A stretch of DNA of 64,000 bases, from positions 248,001 through 312,000 of the forward strand of contig JADJVE010000004.1 of assembly GCA_016716715.1 (NCBI GenBank), read 5' to 3'. The notes below the pieces were generated by a model. The model ran no database searches, had not been told where the DNA came from, and saw only the letters and a program-made list of their open reading frames with translations. The stretch's first letter is position 1; each line of letters opens with the position of its first letter. Made by a program: the position numbers and the translations under genes. This document shows, one piece after another, positions 42,501-50,732 of the stretch. The stretch comes from Acidobacteriota bacterium. GTDB taxonomy: Bacteria > Acidobacteriota > Thermoanaerobaculia > UBA5066.

Positions 42501-43988
42501 CTAGCCCCGCGTCGCGAGCTGCTGCAGGAACTGGTCCTGGTACGCGTGGCCGCGGCGATCGGAGACGCCGCCGTTCAGGAGGATCGCGAAGACGTACGTC
42601 TGGCCGCTCTGCGCGGTGAGGTAGCCGCAGAGCGTCGAGACGCCCGAGACGTTACCCGTCTTCGCGTAGACCTTCCCGCGCGTCGCCTCGGTCTGGAGGC
42701 GGTGGCGGAGCGTGCCGTCGGGTTCGCCCGAGACGGCCATCGTCGGCTTGAACTCCTCGAAGTGACTCCACCTGGTCGCCAGGGCCTGCAGGAAGTCGCC
42801 GTACGCGCCCGCGCTCGCCTTGTTCGTGTGCGCGCGGCCGGAGCCGTCCGCGAGGTCGTACCGCTGCGGGTCCAGGCCGAGCGACGCGAGGAATGCCCGG
42901 ACCTCGGCGCGGCCGCTCTCCCAAGAGCCCTTCCCGCGCGTCTCGGCGCCGAGGGTCTTGAGGATCTGCTCCGCGAAGAAGGACTGCGAGCGCTTGTTGC
43001 AGACCGCGAGGACGGGGAGGATCGGCGTCTCGTGCGTGTGGAGCAGGACGCCGGGCACGGGCCGCGCCGGCTCCGTCCGGATCGCCGGCGGAGCCGAGAG
43101 CTGGATCCCGCTCTCCCGCAGGACCTGCGCGAGCGCGCTCGCGAAGTAGAGCGGCGGGTCCGGCACCGTCACGTCGCCCGTCCACGTCCGGTTCTTTCCG
43201 ACGGCTCCGGCAGCGACGACGGTGTGGCTGCCGGCCTCGCGGCGGACGCCGACGTAGGTGCGGCGCTGCGCCGTGACGACCTGCGAGATGAGGTTCAGGA
43301 GCGGCGGCCCGAGCGGGTCGAAGCCGAGGATCGCGGGGGCGCCGGGACGGACGCCGCCCGAGGCACGCACGAGGACGACGTTGTCGTTGTACGAGAGGGC
43401 CGAGACGGGCGCCTGGTACCAGCGCGCCTCCTGCTCGGCGGGCCAGTCCGGGTGCACCTGCGTATCGTCGAAGAACGACACGTCGAGAACGAGGCCTTCC
43501 TTCACGTCGCGCAGCCCGCGCTTGACGAGGGACTGCGCCCAGGGACGAAACACGGCGAGCGGGTCGTCTTCGTACCAGCGTCCGGAGAGCCCGGGGTCTC
43601 CGCCGCCCACGACGACGAGGTGGCCCGGAAGGGAGCCGTCGACGCCGATCTCGGCGTCGCGATAGAGCCGCGTCCGGAACCGGTAGGCCGGGCCGAGCCG
43701 GTCGAGCGCCGCGGCGGTCGTGAAGAGCTTCGTCGTGGACGCGAGGACGAGCGGACGGTTCGCATTGAAGGCGACGAGGGGCTTCGACTCGCCGACCCGC
43801 GCGACAAAGATGCCGGCCTCCGAGCGCCGCACGGGCGGGTGGCTTGCGATCGCGAGGAGGCGCTGTTCGAGCGTCGCGGGCGCGGCCGGTGCGGCCTTCT
43901 TCTTCGCGGCCGCCGCGGTGGGCGACGCGAGGAGCACGACGGCGACCGCCGCCGAGCACGCGACTCTCCCCCTCACGACACGCCTCAT
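42501..43988 (-). CDS. dacB: D-alanyl-D-alanine carboxypeptidase/endopeptidase (PBP4, S13 family)
   Basis: A 495-residue periplasmic penicillin-binding protein trimming peptidoglycan cross-links. After the signal peptide (VRGRVACSAAVAVVLLASPT), the three S13 motifs are present: SxxK in LVLASTTKLFTTAAALDRLG, SxN in ALSYNDNVVLV and KTG in VYAKTGNVSGVSTLCGYL. VVVGGGDPGLSG and LDVSFFDD are typical of DacB. A TAAAAT box is six bases before the ATG. Confidence 0.9.
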   Translation of the reverse strand: MRRVVRGRVACSAAVAVVLLASPTAAAAKKKAAPAAPATLEQRLLAIASHPPVRRSEAGIFVARVGESKPLVAFNANRPLVLASTTKLFTTAAALDRLGPAYRFRTRLYRDAEIGVDGSLPGHLVVVGGGDPGLSGRWYEDDPLAVFRPWAQSLVKRGLRDVKEGLVLDVSFFDDTQVHPDWPAEQEARWYQAPVSALSYNDNVVLVRASGGVRPGAPAILGFDPLGPPLLNLISQVVTAQRRTYVGVRREAGSHTVVAAGAVGKNRTWTGDVTVPDPPLYFASALAQVLRESGIQLSAPPAIRTEPARPVPGVLLHTHETPILPVLAVCNKRSQSFFAEQILKTLGAETRGKGSWESGRAEVRAFLASLGLDPQRYDLADGSGRAHTNKASAGAYGDFLQALATRWSHFEEFKPTMAVSGEPDGTLRHRLQTEATRGKVYAKTGNVSGVSTLCGYLTAQSGQTYVFAILLNGGVSDRRGHAYQDQFLQQLATRG

Positions 43989-43994
43989 GCGCGA

Positions 43995-44000
43995 ATTTTA
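43995..44000 (-). promoter_or_regulatory. -10 box TAAAAT, leaderless start of dacB
   Basis: The minus strand reads GGTTAAAATTCGCGCATG: TAAAAT ends six bases before the ATG at 43988. A strong example. Confidence 0.55.
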
Positions 44001-44037
44001 ACCGTTCCGGAGCGACACCGATAGCCCTTTGCGCCGC

Positions 44038-44043
44038 TACAAT
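44038..44043 (+). promoter_or_regulatory. -10 box TACAAT, leaderless start of helicase gene
   Basis: GCTACAATCGCGCGTGG: TACAAT ends five bases before GTG 44049, leaving no space for a ribosome-binding site. Confidence 0.55.
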
Positions 44044-44048
44044 CGCGC

Positions 44049-46604
44049 GTGGCGCTCTCGATCGACCTCGCGGCGAAGACCATCGCGCTCTCCCCCGGCG
44101 CGCTTCTCGCCGGAAACGGACGCCGCATCGGGTTCGACCGCGGCGAGGGCTTCGAGCGCCTCTGGATCGGCCAGGCCGTCCACCGGCGCGTCCTCGGCGG
44201 GAACCTCGAGACCGTCCCGGGCTACGCGGTGGAGAAGGCGATCAGGCTTTCCTTCGCGGTCGACGACTACGCGGCGGTCCTCGAGGGCCGCCTCGACGGG
44301 CGCTGGGAGGACGGAGGACGGGTCGTCGTGGACGAGGTGAAGTCGCTGCACTTCGCCGAGGACCTCGCGCGGCTGCCCGGGTCGCCCCGCCTCGAGCGAT
44401 TCCAGCTCCAGCTGCGCTGGTACATGCACGCGGTCGCCGCGGCCGAGGGCCGCGAGGTCACCGGGCGTCTCATCCTCGCGGACATCGAGACGGGCGCGAC
44501 GAAGATCATCGACGTCGCTCACGAGCCGGAGAAGACGCTGGCGGACCTCGTCCGCCGCACCCGGCTCCTCCTCGACGAGTTCCTCGAGGAGCGCGCGCTC
44601 GCCGAGGCGAAGGCCGCCGAGGCGGGGACTCTCGTCTTTCCGCACGAGACGTACCGCCTGGGCCAGAGCGAGATGGAGGAGGCGGCCGCGCGCGCCGCCG
44701 CTCAGGGCGAGCACCTGCTCGCCGAGGCGCCCACGGGCATCGGGAAGACCGCCGCCGCGGTGTTCCCCCTCCTCAAGGCCGCCCTCGAGTCCGGCCGCAG
44801 GCTCTACGTCCTGACGGCAAAGACGACGCAGCAGGAAATCTACGAGAAGACGATCGGCCTCGTGGAGGGCGACTCCTTTCGCTCCGTCCGGCTGCGCGCC
44901 AAGGAGCGGATGTGCGCGAACGACGTCGTCCTCTGCCACGAGGATCACTGCGCGTACGCGAAGGACTACGGCGCCAAGATGGAGGCCTCGGGCCTCCTCG
45001 ACCGCCTCGTCGAGACCCACCGGCACCTCGACCCGGACACGGTCTTCGAGGAGTCCCGCGCCGAGACCGTCTGCCCGTTCGAGGTTTCGCTGGAGCTCGC
45101 CGAGCGCGCGGACGTCGTGATCGGCGACTACAACTACGTGTTCGACCCGGTCGTCGCCCTCTCGGGGGCCCGCGAGCCGGCCGCCCTGAAGGACGCGTTC
45201 CTGCTCGTCGACGAGGCGCACAACCTCGTGGACCGCGGCCGCGGCTACTACTCCCCCGAGCTGGCCGAGAGCGAGCTCCGGACGCTCGAGCAGCGGATCG
45301 GCGTGTCGACCGCGAAGACCGCCTGGGACGCGGGCGAGGCGGTGCGCCGCATCCTCAAGCTCGTCTCGGAGTCCGCGTCGATCCTGCCGGAGGAGGAGCG
45401 CGAGGCGGCCGACCTCGTCACGCTCGACGAGGCCCGGCTCGACGATCTGCGCCTCGACATGGAGTCGCTTCTCGTCCGCCACCTCGCCGAGATGCGCTCC
45501 GGGGGCGAGCGCGTGCCGGACGACCCGGTCCTCGACCTCTACTTCACGTACGCGCGGTTTCACGACGTGTCGAAGCAGGCGGCCGCGGGCGACAAGGCCG
45601 CCGAGGCGTTCGACATCCTCGCCTCGCGGGGTCCGAGAGGCGCGAAGCTCGCGATCCTCTGCAAGGACCCGTCGCGCCTCCTCGGGGAGACGCTCAACGC
45701 GGCCGCGGCGACGGTCTCGATGTCCGCCACGCTTTCCCCGCCCGAGTTCTACCGCGACCTCCTCGGGCTGGACGCGGACCGCACGACGGTCCTGCGCCTG
45801 CCCTCGCCGTTCCCGCGCGAGAACCGCGCGATCCTGATCGCCCCGGACGTCGACACGACGTATGCGGCGCGCGGCAAGGGGGCGCCGCGCATCGCGGCGC
45901 TCGTCGCGGACGTCGCGCGCGGCTGCCCGGGAAACGTTCTCGCGCTCTTCCCGTCCTACCGGTTCCTCGACGACGTACGCACGCACCTGCCCGCGCTTCC
46001 GGGGCGGCGCATCATCCGCCCGTCCGACCGCTCGACGGAGGTCGAGCGCAACCGCGTCCTCGCATCCCTCAAGGACCGCGGAGCCCCCGTCCTCCTCCTG
46101 GCCGTCTCGGGCGGCGCGTTCGCCGAGGGCGTCGACTACCCCGGGGAGATGCTCCGGGCGGTCGTCGTCGTCTCGCCCGCGCTCCCGATGGTGCGCTTCG
46201 AGCAGGAACGCATGCGCCGCTACTTCGAGGAGCGCTACGAGCGCGGGTTCGAGTACGCGTACGTCATTCCGGGAATGACGCGCGTCGTACAGAGCGCCGG
46301 CCGCCTCATCCGCTCCGAGTCGGACACGGGCGTCGTCGTTCTCGCCTGCCGCAGGTTCCTCCAGGCGCCGTACAGCCGGTACCTGCCGGAGCACTGGTAC
46401 AACGAGGACCCGTCCGAGCTCGCCTGCATCGACGTTGGGAAGCGCCCCAGGGAAATTTTTTGGGGGGGGGGGGGGGGGGTCGTTCCGGGGGGGGGGCGTC
46501 GGCAAGGCGACGCGCGAGTTCTTCGAAGGGATCAGCGCGTCTCGACCCGAGCCTCGAACGCCTCGGAAAGAAGGCCGTCGCGCGTGAGGGCCAGGACGCG
46601 GTAG
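44049..46604 (+). CDS. XPD/DinG-like iron-sulphur DNA helicase with N-terminal PD-(D/E)xK nuclease domain; 3' end uncertain
   Basis: An 851-residue reading frame. Residues about 35-180 form a RecB/Cas4-like nuclease: EGRLDG (Asp 83) and VDEVKS (Asp 95/Glu 96 and Lys 98). The helicase part has Walker A EAPTGIGKTAAA (about 227-238), four cysteines at about 289, 296, 301 and 342 for a 4Fe-4S cluster as in XPD and DinG, the DEAH box LLVDEAHNL (about 385-393), SMSATLSPPEF and motif VI QSAGRLIRSESD. It probably acts 5'-to-3' in repair. After about 46434 the sequence is unreliable: G-runs interrupt it, and VGKRPREIF is followed later, in another frame, by VGKATREFFEGISAS. The true C-terminus is therefore unknown. 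Confidence 0.82.
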   Translation: MALSIDLAAKTIALSPGALLAGNGRRIGFDRGEGFERLWIGQAVHRRVLGGNLETVPGYAVEKAIRLSFAVDDYAAVLEGRLDGRWEDGGRVVVDEVKSLHFAEDLARLPGSPRLERFQLQLRWYMHAVAAAEGREVTGRLILADIETGATKIIDVAHEPEKTLADLVRRTRLLLDEFLEERALAEAKAAEAGTLVFPHETYRLGQSEMEEAAARAAAQGEHLLAEAPTGIGKTAAAVFPLLKAALESGRRLYVLTAKTTQQEIYEKTIGLVEGDSFRSVRLRAKERMCANDVVLCHEDHCAYAKDYGAKMEASGLLDRLVETHRHLDPDTVFEESRAETVCPFEVSLELAERADVVIGDYNYVFDPVVALSGAREPAALKDAFLLVDEAHNLVDRGRGYYSPELAESELRTLEQRIGVSTAKTAWDAGEAVRRILKLVSESASILPEEEREAADLVTLDEARLDDLRLDMESLLVRHLAEMRSGGERVPDDPVLDLYFTYARFHDVSKQAAAGDKAAEAFDILASRGPRGAKLAILCKDPSRLLGETLNAAAATVSMSATLSPPEFYRDLLGLDADRTTVLRLPSPFPRENRAILIAPDVDTTYAARGKGAPRIAALVADVARGCPGNVLALFPSYRFLDDVRTHLPALPGRRIIRPSDRSTEVERNRVLASLKDRGAPVLLLAVSGGAFAEGVDYPGEMLRAVVVVSPALPMVRFEQERMRRYFEERYERGFEYAYVIPGMTRVVQSAGRLIRSESDTGVVVLACRRFLQAPYSRYLPEHWYNEDPSELACIDVGKRPREIFWGGGGGVVPGGGRRQGDARVLRRDQRVSTRASNASERRPSRVRARTR
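46435..46530. other. Homopolymer-G patch with degraded tandem duplicate (probable assembly defect)
   Basis: After GACGTTGGGAAGCGCCCCAG come six T, 18 G (46462-46479), TCGTTCC and 10 G (46487-46496), then GTCGGCAAGGCGACGCGCGA. The two flanks are alike: VGKRPREIF against VGKATREFF when translated. This looks like a low-quality copy joined to the good copy, not natural sequence. Confidence 0.65.
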
Positions 46605-48058
46605 CGGTACCGCGCGCCCGCGCGAGCCTCGCGGTCCACGAACAGGTAGGCGGTGGCGTCCGGCGACTCCGTCGCCGCGGGCAGGGCCTCGAGGGCGGCC
46701 ACGCCTTCGCCATCGAGCGTCTCCTCCCGCCGCTCGACGATCCACGCGAGGAGGTCCCGGTGCTGCGCGGTGGACCAGGCGACCTCGACAGCCCGTCCAC
46801 GCCATTCCGCGCCCGACGCCGAGAGGGCGGCCGGGTACTCGGGCGCGCGGCGCAGGCGCAGGGCCACGTCCGACCCGTCACCGTCCGCGAGGACGACGTG
46901 CACGCCCGACGTTCCCGATGCGGGCAGGAAGCGGGTCTCGCCGGGCAGGACGCGGAGCGCGTCGAAGTCCCCGGCGTCGCCGCGGTAGAACAGGACGGCC
47001 CGCCCCGCGCGGAAGCCGGATTCCGGCAGCGCGACCTCGATGCCGCCCCGCTCGTCCTCGGTGCGGAGCGACGCACGCCTCCAGCCGAGCGGACCCGGAG
47101 CCGCCGTGGAGACGGGGCCGAGCAGCCACGCCCGGCGTGCCACGATTGCTGCGGGCGCCCCCCGGCGGACGGACGCCGAGGCCATGCGCGCGACGACGGT
47201 GCCCGCGAGCGCGTCGGCGAGAGAGGCCGCGCCCGCGCGTCCCGCGACGTCGCGGACGAAGGCTTCCCCGTCGTCCCCCGCCGGCAGGCCGGCCGACTCC
47301 CACGCCTCGCGGACGTCGAGGGCGCCCTTCGGCAGTTTCGCCTCGAGGGCGTCGAGGAACGCGGCGAGGACCGGCGGGGCGAGGAGCGACCCCGTGTCCT
47401 CGAGAAACGCGTCGTCTTCCGGCACGGGTGCGCCCGCGACCCCGGCGGCGCGGCGCGCGAGGTACTCCGCGACGCCCTCCGCAGCCCAGGCGGCCTCATC
47501 CGGCGCGCCCTGGCGGGCCGAAAGGAGCGCAACCTGGTGGAGCGCGTCGAGGAGAACCGCGCCCGCGTCGCGTCCCGAGGCGGAGACGATCGCGACGGGG
47601 TTGCGGAGGGAGCCGTCCCTCTCGCGGCCGTCCCATCCCGCGGCGCTCGCCGCGGGTCCGGAGACGACCTGGAGCACGAGGGGCGCGCGCGCCGAGAACG
47701 GCCTCGCCCATCCGTCCCGGTCGAAGAGCGCCGAGAGAGCCGGAGCGAGGTCGCGGAGGAGCGCGTCGCGCGTCGCCGCGGCGAGGTCCTGATCCGAGGC
47801 GAGGACGACCTCCCCGCCGCGCAGCGCCCGGCGATCCGTGAGCCGCGCGTAGGGGGAGCGAAGGATCTCGGCGCGCCGCCGCGCCGCCGCGGCGTCCGAG
47901 GCCTCGCCGGAGGCGCTCTGGTGCGCCGCCGCGGTCCCGCCGCCGGCGAGGCGAAGCGCGGGGAAGCGCACGGCGGGCGCGGGCGCCGCTCCCGCGGCGT
48001 GTGCCGCGGGGAACCCGAGCAGAACGAGGAGGCCCGCGCTGCAGGCGACGCGGGACAT
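46532..48058 (-). CDS. Secreted protein with degenerate peptidase-like region and fibronectin-like C-terminus
   Basis: A 508-residue exported protein. The signal peptide is VACSAGLLVLLGFPAAHAAG. Residues about 165-205 (LLDALHQVALLSARQG, DEAAWAAEGVAEYLARRA) have the layout of a gluzincin metalloprotease helix pair (HExxH followed by EGxAEY), but the first motif is LHQVA, so the zinc site is broken. The C-terminal 110 residues (AVEVAWSTAQHRDLLAWIVE, YRYRVLALTRDGLLSEAFEA) resemble a fibronectin type III fold. The ATG overlaps the PP2C stop (ATGA). The function is unknown. Confidence 0.65.
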   Translation of the reverse strand: MSRVACSAGLLVLLGFPAAHAAGAAPAPAVRFPALRLAGGGTAAAHQSASGEASDAAAARRRAEILRSPYARLTDRRALRGGEVVLASDQDLAAATRDALLRDLAPALSALFDRDGWARPFSARAPLVLQVVSGPAASAAGWDGRERDGSLRNPVAIVSASGRDAGAVLLDALHQVALLSARQGAPDEAAWAAEGVAEYLARRAAGVAGAPVPEDDAFLEDTGSLLAPPVLAAFLDALEAKLPKGALDVREAWESAGLPAGDDGEAFVRDVAGRAGAASLADALAGTVVARMASASVRRGAPAAIVARRAWLLGPVSTAAPGPLGWRRASLRTEDERGGIEVALPESGFRAGRAVLFYRGDAGDFDALRVLPGETRFLPASGTSGVHVVLADGDGSDVALRLRRAPEYPAALSASGAEWRGRAVEVAWSTAQHRDLLAWIVERREETLDGEGVAALEALPAATESPDATAYLFVDREARAGARYRYRVLALTRDGLLSEAFEARVETR

Positions 48059-48939
48059 CAGGAGTCCGCGGGATTGATCTTCGGGGGGGGGCCGTCGATG
48101 GTGACGGCGGTGCTCTCGTTGGACGTGAGTCTCGACCGGGGCGGGTCGGTCTTCGCGGCGTCGCTCTTTCCCGAGCCGGCGTCCTTCACCTCGACGAGGA
48201 TCGCCGTGATGTTGTCGACGCCGCCGCGCGCGTTCGCGACCTCGATCAGCATGCGGACCGTCGCGTCGAGCGAGCCCGACGTGCGGAAGTGCTCGAAGAG
48301 CTCTTCGTCGGGAAGCATGCCCGTGAGCCCGTCCGAGCACAGGAGGTAGCGATCTCCCGTGCGCACCGGCACCTCGATGAGGTCCACCGAGACGTGCGCG
48401 GCGCCCCCGAGGGCGCGCGTCACGACGTTCTTGAGCGGGTGGCTCTTGGCCTCGTCCTCGCTGAGAATCCCGGCGTTGACCTGCTCCTGCACCCAGGAGT
48501 GGTCGTCCGTCAGGCGCCGGAGCTCGCCGTCGCGGAAGAGATAGGCGCGGCTGTCGCCGACGTGCACGAGGGTGGCCCGGTCGGCGTCGAAGAGGGCCGC
48601 GACGACCGTCGTCCCCATGCCCTTGAGCTCGGGCCGGTTCTGAACGGCGCGCATGACCTTCTCGTTCGCCTTCTCGACGGCCGTCGTGAGACGGTTGCCC
48701 TCGAGCGAGACGCGGCTGTTGAACCCGAAGGGCCACGAGCTCTCGTGCTCTTCCTCGGTGGCGGCGATGTACTCCTGGATGGATTCGACCGTGATGCGTG
48801 AGGCGACCTCGCCGGCCGCGTGGCCGCCCATCCCGTCCGCCACCACGAAGAGGCCGCGCTCCTCGTCGATGAGGTACGCGTCCTCGTTGTGACGCCGTTT
48901 CCGGCCGACGTCGGTGAGACCGAATGCGGAGACGACCAC
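48058..48939 (-). CDS. PP2C-family protein serine/threonine phosphatase (Stp1/PrpC-like)
   Basis: A 293-residue phosphatase. DVGRKRRHNEDAYLIDEERG, VVADGMGGHAAGEVASR, VHVGDSRAYLFRDGELRRLT, LLCSDGLTGMLPDEEL and GGVDNITAILVEV are the metal-binding and fold motifs of bacterial PP2C enzymes, which reverse Hanks-type kinase phosphorylation. No kinase gene is in the window. About 50 extra C-terminal residues are disordered and Ser/Thr/Pro-rich. The GTG start has GATAAT six bases upstream. It is coupled to the secreted protein gene. Confidence 0.92.
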   Translation of the reverse strand: MVVSAFGLTDVGRKRRHNEDAYLIDEERGLFVVADGMGGHAAGEVASRITVESIQEYIAATEEEHESSWPFGFNSRVSLEGNRLTTAVEKANEKVMRAVQNRPELKGMGTTVVAALFDADRATLVHVGDSRAYLFRDGELRRLTDDHSWVQEQVNAGILSEDEAKSHPLKNVVTRALGGAAHVSVDLIEVPVRTGDRYLLCSDGLTGMLPDEELFEHFRTSGSLDATVRMLIEVANARGGVDNITAILVEVKDAGSGKSDAAKTDPPRSRLTSNESTAVTIDGPPPKINPADS

Positions 48940-48945
48940 GCCGCG

Positions 48946-48951
48946 ATTATC
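48946..48951 (-). promoter_or_regulatory. -10 box GATAAT, leaderless start of PP2C gene
   Basis: The minus strand reads AGGGATAATCGCGGCGTGG: GATAAT ends six bases before GTG 48939. It overlaps the end of the J-domain gene. Confidence 0.5.
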
Positions 48952-49609
48952 CCTTCCGCCCGAAAATCCCGCTCGGCGGCTTGCGGACGCCGCTCGTGGG
49001 CCTGTTCGGACGCACTTTCATGAGCAGCGTGAGCGTCTCGGGGTCCTCGGGCATCCAGGTGAGCGCCTCCTCGAGGTGGCGCTCGGCCTTGGACGACAGC
49101 CCGGCCATGATGTAGAGCTTCCCGGCGTCGCGCCGCATGAGCGCGTTGTTCGGGTCGAGCTTGATCGCGGCCTCGATCGCGTCGACGCCCTTGCGGGTCT
49201 GCCCGACGACCTTCATGCACGAGAGCGCGAGGTAGTGCCAGGCCTTCGCGTCCTTGTCGTAGTGGTTCACCGCGAGCTCGAACTGCTGGATCGCGTCGGG
49301 GAAGTTCCCTTCCCGGTAGGACTTGACGCCCTTCGCGAGGAAGACGCGCGCCTGGCCCGCGGGGTCCTGGGTGACGGGGCGGCTCTTCTCGAGCTCGGCG
49401 TCATGCGCCTTTCGGCGCGCAGGGTTGGTGAGGACGTTCAGGGCCTCGGTCAGAATCTGGAACTTGAACTCCGCGGAGCGCTTGCGGTCGGGATCCGAAT
49501 ACCGGTCGGGGTGCTGCTCACGCGCGAGCACGCGGAACTTGTTCGTGATCTCGGCCGACGTCGCGTCCCGCGCAACCCCGAGCACGTCGTAGTAGTTCGT
49601 CACCGACAC
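48947..49609 (-). CDS. J-domain protein with TPR repeats
   Basis: A 220-residue protein. The N-terminal J domain (NYYDVLGVARDATSAEITNK, FRVLAREQHPDRYSDPDRKR) contains the HPD tripeptide that stimulates DnaK. Residues about 110-200 hold two or three tetratricopeptide repeats (GVKSYREGNFPDAIQQFELA, AWHYLALSCMKVVGQTRKGV, AGLSSKAERHLEEALTWMPE). There is no Gly/Phe or zinc domain, so it is a specialised co-chaperone adaptor, not DnaJ itself. GTG start. It stands just upstream of PP2C and may share its transcript. Confidence 0.88.
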   Translation of the reverse strand: MSVTNYYDVLGVARDATSAEITNKFRVLAREQHPDRYSDPDRKRSAEFKFQILTEALNVLTNPARRKAHDAELEKSRPVTQDPAGQARVFLAKGVKSYREGNFPDAIQQFELAVNHYDKDAKAWHYLALSCMKVVGQTRKGVDAIEAAIKLDPNNALMRRDAGKLYIMAGLSSKAERHLEEALTWMPEDPETLTLLMKVRPNRPTSGVRKPPSGIFGRKG

Positions 49610-49690
49610 CTCAAGGGGCGCGGAGGCCGCGTCTGACCGGTCACTTGACCCAAGAGATTCTCACGAACGGGCGCGTCATTTCAAGGAGAC

Positions 49691-50713
49691 TCACGACTCC
49701 TTGCGCGCCACCTCCCGCCGGGCCGTGGCCCGCACGACTTCCGGGACGTTCCGGTCCCCCGAAAGAGTCTTCATGTCCTTGGCGTTCAGCTTCGTCACGA
49801 GGCCCAGCGTGACGTCGATGGGCGACCGGGGATTCCGGACCAGGGCCTTCACCACGGAGTAATGCCGCATCCAGTCGCGCCGGAACGCGATCCCGCGCAG
49901 GACGTCCTCCGAGACGCTCTTCATGTTGGCGATCGTCTCGGCGTCCGCCTCGCGGGTCTTCGGGGACTTCAGGGCCGCCGCCGACACGAGCCGGTTGCGG
50001 TCCTGCACGAGGAACATCCGCTCCTCCTTGTTGCCCCGGTAGGCGAGCTTGATCCTCTGCACGACCGTCATCACGGAAACCCGGGCGAACAGGCTCTTCT
50101 TCTGGTCCTCGGAGAGCACGGGCTCTTCCTCGGCCGGCGCCGGCGCCGGCGCGGGCTCCGGGGCGGCTTCCGGAGCGGCGGCCGCCGCGGCCGCGGCTTC
50201 GTCCTGCTCGCGCTCCTTCTTGAGGAAGAACTCCTCGAGAAACTCGTCCGCGCGGCGGCGGATCTCGGGAGACAGACGCGGGTTCTCGAAGAGCCGTTCC
50301 ACGATGACGGGCGCCTCGAGGAGGCGCACCTGGTTCGTGACGATGATGTCCTGCATCGGCGCATCGACGCGCTCGGCGAGCCATGCGAGCGTCGCGTCGG
50401 GCACGGCCTTGTGCCGGATGAGCGGCTCGAGGACCGTGTGCTCGATCGTCCGCCGCGCGATCGCGTCGAGCTGCTCCGGCCTCACACCCCCGCTGAGGAC
50501 GGCGCCCTTCAGATCCTCCGAGTGGAAGGCGGCGAACGTCGCCTCGGCGTTCGCCGTCAGGGCCGCGTCGCCGCCCGCGAGGATGCTCGCGACCGCGCGG
50601 ACCAGTTCCTCGGCGGGCAGCGGCACGAGGCCGCGCGCCACGAAGTCGAGGATCTGGTTGGAGGCCTCGCCGGACTCGACCTGCCCGAGCAGGTCATCGG
50701 GGACGAACGACAT
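49691..50713 (-). CDS. Hypothetical helical-repeat protein (first of two flanking rodZ)
   Basis: A 340-residue cytoplasmic protein of unknown function. It is almost all alpha-helical with repeated helix pairs such as LRPEQL-like VRPEQLDAIARRTIEHTVLE, APVIVERLFENPRLSPEIRR and NRLVSAAALKSPKTREADAE, reminiscent of the leucine-rich-repeat-variant or DUF2336 fold. An Ala/Pro/Glu linker (about 170-200) splits it into two halves. The phrase LFENPRLSPE is matched by LLQNPRLTPE in the 248-residue protein on the other side of the rodZ-like gene, so the two are probably related. Confidence 0.6.
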   Translation of the reverse strand: MSFVPDDLLGQVESGEASNQILDFVARGLVPLPAEELVRAVASILAGGDAALTANAEATFAAFHSEDLKGAVLSGGVRPEQLDAIARRTIEHTVLEPLIRHKAVPDATLAWLAERVDAPMQDIIVTNQVRLLEAPVIVERLFENPRLSPEIRRRADEFLEEFFLKKEREQDEAAAAAAAAPEAAPEPAPAPAPAEEEPVLSEDQKKSLFARVSVMTVVQRIKLAYRGNKEERMFLVQDRNRLVSAAALKSPKTREADAETIANMKSVSEDVLRGIAFRRDWMRHYSVVKALVRNPRSPIDVTLGLVTKLNAKDMKTLSGDRNVPEVVRATARREVARKES

Positions 50714-50732
50714 GGGCGGAGATTAGCGCCGG

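Noticed and set aside
46462..46496. G-run as a natural phase-variable or G-quadruplex switch
   Set aside because: The flanking degraded duplicate of the coding sequence makes an assembly or read error the better explanation.
43844..48349. A 1501-codon plus-strand open frame
   Set aside because: It crosses the helicase and antisense secreted and PP2C genes in a different frame and shows no domain.
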